NCBI RefSeq assembly: GCF_020085105.1
Contig: NC_058056.1
Span: 14,241,929-14,305,928 of the forward strand
From: Siniperca chuatsi
Lineage: Eukaryota > Chordata > Actinopteri > Centrarchiformes > Sinipercidae
Length of the DNA: 64,000 bases
Direction of reading: 5' to 3'
The notes under the pieces are model-generated. The model was not told the DNA's origin. It saw nothing but the letters and a program-made list of their open reading frames with translations, and made no database searches. Of the stretch, positions 57,656 through 64,000 are shown piece by piece; position 1 is the first letter of the stretch; every line of letters starts with the position of its first letter. The position numbers and the translations under genes were made by a program.

Positions 57656-58090
57656 TACCACTTTCCAATAAGGCCCTGTTTATGGGGTTTGGACAACAGC
57701 CTAGTGTATTATAGTTATTAACATTAAAAACTTCAGACTTGATGGATTATCATAAAAACCATTGACTAATGATTTATTTACATTTATAATTGTATGCAGA
57801 TGACCTGCAAACTTTTGCTAATGGCTTATTAGAAAATGAGAAACATGACCCTATTAATGACTTATTATCAGTCATATCTGCAGACTTGGTGGCTTATAAG
57901 AAGTGAGAAACTTATGAGCATTTGTTAATGACTTGAAGGTTCACCAGCAAGAGATTTTTAACAACCTGGCAACATGGAGGCTGTTCTCATGAATGGATTA
58001 TAACTGATGTATAAAGCATTAATATATTTATTTTTAAATCATCAATAAAGCCATTACTTACGATCTATAAACCTTTTATTAAGGGTGGTA
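57656..58090. mobile_element. Old non-autonomous DNA transposon with TACCAC ends
   Basis: The left end reads TACCACTTTCCAATAAGG. The right end, reverse complemented, reads TACCACCCTTAATAAAAGG, an imperfect inverted repeat. The interior has several diverged copies of a phrase built on TAATGACTTAT / TAATGGCTTATTA. This resembles a frequent fish repeat; target duplication is not clear. Confidence 0.6.
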
Positions 58091-58434
58091 CCAAAACATC
58101 CAGTCTATTAGATGTGTCCCAGCTCAAACACTGAGCTCAGTCACATTAGAAATGTCTGAAAATATTACTTTCTCTGAATCGTATTAATATCTGACTTTAT
58201 GAATATGATCACTATCAGGCTACTGATCATTTCAAATAGATGATTTTAAGATATTGTGATTGTTTTGCTGATAAAACAGGATTTAACAAAACAGATAATA
58301 GCAGGAACGATTTGTTAATCCCAGTGAAGAATAAATAATATGACTAACATACAGTAGTCCTATACATAACCTTTTAACGGCCCCATCCTGCAGGAAAGAA
58401 ATCGCTGTTGTTGGACAAATAAAGTTTTTCACAC

Positions 58435-58440
58435 CACGTG
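58435..58440. promoter_or_regulatory. E-box (CACGTG) near the ddx24 promoter
   Basis: A canonical MYC/USF E-box lies about 320 bp before the ddx24 start codon, close to where a non-coding first exon should be. Ribosome-biogenesis genes are typical MYC targets, but a single hexamer is weak evidence. Confidence 0.3.
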
Positions 58441-58759
58441 ATCAGCACTGTCATGGCTGCGCCCTCGTGTCATGCTTGGATGTTATCATTTGTAACACTA
58501 TTTTGACGTCTTAAAAAACCACAGCCAAGTCAAGGTAGTAATTTTTTAAAATTGTTTTTACTTATACATGTTGTATAGTTGTTTATATTTTACCAAGCCA
58601 AATGAATCTGATATATTTACGAGCATTTTATATATAGTTGCAGTGCCTCGGTACCCAGCTGCTAGCTAACTTCACACGTAGCGTTACGCTTTTAACAACT
58701 CTGAGGGAGGCAATTTAACATTTTGGCGTAACTCGGTTAGTTTATTTATTTGTAGGAAA

Positions 58760-61700
58760 ATGAAGACAAAGAAGATGAAGCCGAAAAATAAGCGTCTGTC
58801 CTCCGGGCTAAAAAAAAAAGACAAACGCAGCATCCATGTGAAAGGAAAATGGAAAGCCATAGAGCTCGATCCCAGTCTCTTCTCCGAGGAGGGCTTAGAG
58901 GGTCTGGTGTGTTTTGAAGAGCTAACAAATTACCGTCTGATAGACTCCGAGGTGGCTGTAGCTAAAGCAGCAAAAGAACTGAAAAATGAGAAGAAGAAGA
59001 AGAAGAAGGCGAAGAAAAGAAAAGCCAGCGAGGGAGAGGAGTCTGGAGAGAAGGTAGATGTGGAGAGCAAAGAGGGAGAGAAAACAGCTGAACCAGCCAA
59101 GAAAAAAACCAAGAAGAAGAAGAAAAATAAGAAACTGACAGCAAAGGAGTCAGTCCAACCAGATAACATTTCTGCAGAAGTGACACAGGACGATGTAGCA
59201 GCAGGTGTGGAGGGAGGAGAAGATGTAACAGCTAAAGAAGCCACTTTAACAGATACAGCCATTAGCTCAGAACCTCATTCCCAATCAAAACTCACAAAGA
59301 AGAGTAACAAAAAGAAGAAAAAGACACAGAAGCAGCAGATAGAAATGGATACAGGCCCAGAAGAACAGCCAAACCTGGAGTCTCCATCAGAACTTCAGGC
59401 TCTGGAAAAAGAAAAATCCACTCAAGATAAAATGACAAAGCCCCCCAAGCAGCAAAAGAATTGGACAAATGCAGCACTTTCTGGCTCTATTGACAAAAAT
59501 ACTGATGTTTGTGCATGGAAGGACCTGTTTGTTCCCTCCCCTGTGCTAAAGGCACTGAGCAGTCTTGGATTTGGTTCACCGACCCCTATTCAAGCCCTGG
59601 CTTTGCCTCCAGCTATCAGGGATCGTATGGATATCCTGGGGGCGGCTGAGACAGGTAAGTTAAAATACCTTTTTCTCTCTTAAGTTATTGTCAAAGTTTT
59701 TGTCTCGTGACAATCTGTCCTCATATTTCCATAAGTGAAGCTAATGTGAGCACTGGCATTACAGGAAGTGGGAAGACATTGGCTTTTGGCATTCCCATGA
59801 TCCACACCATCCTGGAGTGGAGAACCGGTTCAGAAAAGCCTGTTGTTGACAGCATTGAACCAACCACAGAGGTGGAGAGTTTGTATTTACCAGCTATAGA
59901 CGAGTCCACAAAGTCAGGTGACACAGCTGAATCCACAATAGAAGAGGACGAGGAGGACAACATGGAGGCTGAGGAAGAAGGTGGTGAAAGCATCACAGAG
60001 CTGGATCAAGGTGACACAGAAGAACATGACAGTGAAGATGACGATGAGAGGCTTGGGTGTGTTAAAGTAATTGAAAATGCAGACTTTGACTTTGACCCCA
60101 CCGCTGAAGCAGAAGAAAAACCTGCTGGCAGTCGCAGTCAGCCGCTGCTTGGACTGGTGCTCACTCCCACCAGGGAGCTGGCTGTTCAGGTCAAGCACCA
60201 TATTGACGCTGTCGCAAAATTCACAGGTAAGTCATTAAAGTTTTAAAGTTTTTTTTGTTGTTTTGTTTGTTTGTTTTTTGAATTAATTTAACAGAATTAT
60301 GAATGTCAAGATACTCAAGATGTTACTTTTGTGCAGACATTAAAACAGCGATAGTGGTGGGTGGAATGTCACAACAGAAACAAAGGAGGATGCTGAAGCG
60401 AAGACCAGAGATCATTATTGCCACTCCAGGACGTCTGTGGGACTTGATCAAGGAGAGGCATCCACATCTGTTGAACTTGAGACAGCTCAGGTAAGTCACA
60501 CTTCACACCTCTTTCTAATATGATTGGGGTGATATGGTAAAATATATATATATATATATGAAACAGAATATTTTTCAGATATTAATATACAGTATATACG
60601 TACATACATATGGCAAACATTACAGATTGATCAGCCATCCTCAGCATCTGGCAGAAGTGTCAGGGATTTCCAGATTGTTTAAAAAGAGTATATAATTTTC
60701 TCCAACTTAATAAAGGTTGGTATAACATAATAGTTTTTAAGTATAATATGCTTTGAGTCAGTAATTTGGACAACAGAATTTTGTTGTGTTGCTAATGTTA
60801 TGATCACATCATCACAATACGAAGCCACTGGAAGTCAGTAAACTGTAGTACTGAATTATCATCCAGCCCTACTTTCTTATTTATTCATCAGATTTTGATA
60901 AACAGCATTATTGGTTTTGGTTCTTGAAGGGTAGGTGGATAACCATAAATGTTTGTCAGGAGGGACCACATTAGCCAGTTCCTATACAAGATGTAATCTT
61001 CTTCTTTCTTCTTCTTTTCCTTTCGGCTGTTCCCTTTCAGGGGTCGCCACAGCGAATCATGTGCCTCCATCTAACCCTGTCCTCTGCATCCTCTTCACTC
61101 ACACCAATTAACTTCATGCTATACAAGATGTAATACAAATATAAAATATATACTGTATCTAAAATGCTCTGTAATTACTGGTGCATGAAATGGCTTAAGA
61201 AGAAACAGTCCAAGATATCCATGCCATTGACTTTCTAACTTCCATGGCCTGTAGGGCCTTAAGTACAACATCAGCAGTGAAAGGTTAAATAAAGCAAAGA
61301 GACCTAGCATCGACTGCATGCACATAATTGCTATTTGTAGGAGGGGTCCCTGTGCAGTAATTTTCAAACAAAATGCCAGAGGCAGCAGCAAAATGTTTGT
61401 TGGAAGCTAAACAGATACCACAGGTGGTGACTTTGTTTTTATTGAATGTGACTTCCTTCCAGGATTTAGTGCGTCTGTCCGATGTTCATGCTACCTTTTT
61501 ATTAACTACTCTCGGTTGTGTTATTCTACAGATGCCTGGTTATTGATGAAGCAGATCGCATGGTAGAGAGAGGCCACTTTGCAGAGCTGGAGAGTCTGCT
61601 GGAGATGCTGAACACTGTGCACTTTAATCCCATGAGGCAAACATTTGTGTTCTCGGCCACACTGACCATGGCTCGCAGCCTGCCCACCCGGCTCCTGCAG

Positions 61701-63628
61701 AAGAAGAAGAAGAAGAATCTGGACCAGAGGAGCAAGCTGGAGATTCTCATGGAGAAAGTGGGGATCAAGTCCAAACCCAAAATCGTTGACCTGACCAGGA
61801 AGGAGGCAACTGCAGAGACTCTGACTGAGACACGGATCCACTGTCAGAAGGAGGAAAAGGACTTTTATCTTTATTACTTCTTGCTCCAGTATCCTGGCCG
61901 CACCATGGTGTTTGCCAACAGTATAGACTGTATCAAGAGACTGAACTCCCTGCTGGTTATCTTGGACCGTACTCCTCTGCCTCTTCATGCCAACATGCAC
62001 CAGAAACAACGCCTCAAAAACCTGGAAAGGTTTGCTGAGAGGGAGAGGTGAGTTTTGCACACACTTGCAGTAGCGGTCTAAAGGTATTTGCCTTAGGTTG
62101 GGACTTAATCTAGTAACTGTGTACATATCATGAAATATAAAGAACTGTTGACTGCTACTAAAGGCTTAAGGGTTTTATCAGGTATTTGCGAAAAGGCTTT
62201 TTTTATGGCTTAATCAACAGAGGGAAGAGCTTCTTCAGTGGAGGTGGAGAAACAACTTCAGTGCACTTTGATTTGTCTGTACATGTGCTTGTGTTGCTGC
62301 CATCTTGGCAAGGTGTCCCTTGGTAAAAAATAAATAAATAAATCACAGTGGAAGTTTAAAAAATTTAGAATTATAATCATTTAACACAGTGATATGTACT
62401 TATTTAAAGATCAGATTATTAATTTGGTAACTAAGAGGCAGTTCTTGTAATGAACCCTGTGCTCACTGTCATAGAAAGTGACATTCACACCTTTATGTAG
62501 TTAAAATACCTCATTATTTGGCTTTTTTTTTTTTTTTTGGAATAATCAACTCAAAGCCCAAACAAATGTAAATATTTCTTTCTCAAACACTGAACTTCAC
62601 CATTGACTCATTACTTACTTAATTGATGCTCGAATTTCCAAATTTCATTCAGTTGTGTTCTGCTGACTACTGATGTGGCAGCAAGAGGACTGGATATTCC
62701 CAATGTTCAGCATGTTATTCATTACCAGGTAAGCTTTTTTTGACTTAGCAATTATTATTTTTGACTGAAAGCCAGTTACGTCTATTCAAACAAAGAGTAT
62801 TGTCCTATAAAAACAAGAGTACTAATTAACTGTAACACTAACCAGGTTCCCAGGACATCTGAGACTTACGTCCATCGGAGTGGCAGAACAGCAAGAGCCA
62901 CCAAAGAGGGTCTCAGTTTGCTGCTAATAGGCCCGGACGACATGATGAACTTCAAAAAGATTTACAAGGCTCTTGGGAAGGACGAGGAGCTTCCCATGTT
63001 CCCCATAGAGATCAAATGCATGGAAGCAATCAAGGTGAGATCCTGCATTAGGTCCTGCCCTTATGTGGCATTAAAAAGATTATATTCGATAGTTTATTGT
63101 CGAATGTGTTCCTCCACAGGAACGGGTGAACTTGGCCAGACGGATAGAGAAGATTGAGTTCCACAATAGCAGGGAGAAGCACCACAACTCCTGGTTCAGA
63201 CAAGCAGCAGAGGCCCTGGAGGTGGACCTGGATGATGATCTTTTAATTGGTAAGACCAACACAACACAAAATCTCTTGTAACATGTTCAGTTTATTTAAA
63301 AATGTTCAAATACAGACAATTGAATATGTGACTTATGTCAGGCAGAGCAAAGGATGAAGACGCTGACAGAGAGCAGCAGAAGATGGTAAAGGGGATGAAA
63401 AAGCATTTGAAGCATTTGATCAACCAGCCTGTTTTCAAGAACGTGACAAAGACCAAGTACCCCACTCAAATGGGAAAGCTCTCCCTGCCTCACATGCCTC
63501 TAGCAGGGATGGAAAGTGCCCTTACCAGGGTTTCAATACAGGAGGAGAAACAGAAGTTAAAGAAAGCTGTTCCACCACAGCAGAAAAAGCAGAAGAAGCA
63601 GAAGAAAGAACAGCAGCAGCAGCAGTGA
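58760..63628 (+). CDS. ddx24: ATP-dependent RNA helicase DDX24
   Basis: Eight coding exons (58760-59654, 59765-60226, 60337-60490, 61532-62047, 62653-62728, 62846-63034, 63120-63249, 63342-63628) give 902 residues without a break. An unusually long Lys-rich N-terminus (about 1-250) contains nucleolar-type KKKKK tracts and KGKWKAIELDPSLFSEEGLE, characteristic of DDX24. DEAD-box motifs in order: Q motif (FGSPTPIQALALP), I (AAETGSGKT, about 295-303), Ia (PTRELA), Ib (TPGR), II (DEAD, 509-512), III (SAT, 545-547), V (TTDVAARGLD, 681-690) and VI (HRSGRTAR, 711-718). An acidic insert of about 110 residues separates motifs I and Ia, as in family members. The Lys/Gln-rich tail ends in a QQQQQ run. 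DDX24 acts in the nucleolus in large ribosomal subunit assembly. Confidence 0.96.
60541..60560. repeat. Short (TA)n tract
   Basis: About ten TA units in ddx24 intron 3. Confidence 0.85.
60998..61118 (-). mobile_element. 5'-truncated retroposon fragment with GAA-rich tail
   Basis: A perfect 16-bp direct repeat, CTATACAAGATGTAAT, flanks it (60982-60997 and 61119-61134). The segment carries the fish-wide 3'-end phrase GGGGTCGCCACAGCGAATCA and, on the minus strand, ends in a GAA-rich tail. This marks a retroposition in antisense orientation to ddx24, inside intron 3. The parent LINE family was not identified. Confidence 0.85.
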
Positions 63629-64000
63629 CATGTTAATGGGAATGTGTGTTTTAAAAGACCATCTTTGATTTATGTAATTGTTGATTTATGTATTTTTTTA
63701 CATAAATTAATTTCAATTCATTTAAATACTTATTGCACAATGTGCAAAAATTGTATTTCCAGATGTTGAACCGCTGTACACTGCAAGATTTTATAAAAAT
63801 CTGTTTTCACGAGTGTCTTAAAACCCATTTGGGATTTCATTCAACCAAAGTCAATATTCCTGAGTTGAGCTGAGTCCTAGTGGATCGCGGGTCAGTGTTG
63901 AGGTCGTGGGTAGAGAATGTTATAATGTGACGTTTGGTAGAGGAGGTGCAGGGAGGGTTCAGCACCCTCTGGAATGATGTGGTGGGCCAATTGCTGTTCA
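63629..64000. other. ddx24 3' UTR and downstream sequence
   Basis: AT-rich for about 200 nt after the stop, then more GC-balanced to the window end. No clear AATAAA and no further exon was recognised. Confidence 0.4.

Larger units (their letters stand above)
57377..58759. other. Intergenic region between serpina10 and ddx24
   Basis: Contains the serpina10 polyadenylation signal, an old MITE-like repeat (57656-58090) and the ddx24 promoter. An E-box CACGTG is at 58435-58440, and a splice acceptor (TTATTTGTAG) four bases before the ddx24 ATG implies a non-coding first exon. No other gene was seen. Confidence 0.5.

Overview
This is a gene-dense piece of a teleost fish nuclear genome, probably a percomorph. 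Short GT-AG introns, fish-type repeats (a tRNA-like SINE with an (ATGG) tail, L2- and I-clade LINEs, MITEs, long CA and GAA microsatellites) and vertebrate-specific genes all point that way. No bacterial, viral or organellar sequence and no rRNA, tRNA or CRISPR feature was recognised. Exons were joined by hand using reading frame, intron phase and family alignment recalled from knowledge; no database search was run.

Layout. (1) 733-4507 (+): last six visible exons of a consortin/NRAC (C14orf180) family membrane protein, cut by the left window edge. (2) 7037-8388 (-): tmem179, complete, tail-to-tail with it. (3) 8.4-13.8 kb: intergenic, AT-rich, with one SINE carrying a perfect 12-bp target-site duplication. 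(4) 13830-19063 (-): a 17-exon gene for an ELYS-domain protein of about 915 aa with no N-terminal propeller. (5) 21368-26054 (+): a three-exon peripherin-2 (prph2-type) photoreceptor tetraspanin; a dead L2-like LINE lies in intron 2. (6) 28926-44866 (-): ubr1, 47 exons, tail-to-tail with prph2. (7) 45.4-50.4 kb: an I-clade LINE with RNase H, inserted between the divergent promoters of ubr1 and atxn3. (8) 50531-53413 (+): atxn3 with almost no polyglutamine. (9) 55744-57376 (+): a serpin with the reactive-site features of serpina10. (10) 58760-63628 (+): ddx24.

Gene order matches known synteny: C14orf180-TMEM179 and ATXN3/SERPINA10/DDX24 are all on human 14q32, and prph2 tail-to-tail with ubr1 mirrors human PRPH2 tail-to-tail with UBR2 on 6p21. 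The genes do not form one pathway. They cover photoreceptor disc structure (prph2), N-degron ubiquitination (ubr1), deubiquitination (atxn3), coagulation control (serpina10), ribosome biogenesis (ddx24) and probably nuclear pore or chromatin biology (the ELYS-like gene).

The most unusual signals are two short inverted copies of exon sequence inside introns of the same or a neighbouring exon's gene. An 83-bp, about 92% identical antisense copy of prph2 exon 1 sits inside the LINE in prph2 intron 2. A perfect 38-bp antisense copy of the last ubr1 exon sits in ubr1 intron 38, about 40 bp from an exon that also carries an apparent 1-nt frameshift. Other points: a probable U12-type intron in the ELYS-like gene, a GC-AG intron in ubr1, and CTCF-like motifs bracketing the LINE, one overlapping its target-site duplication.
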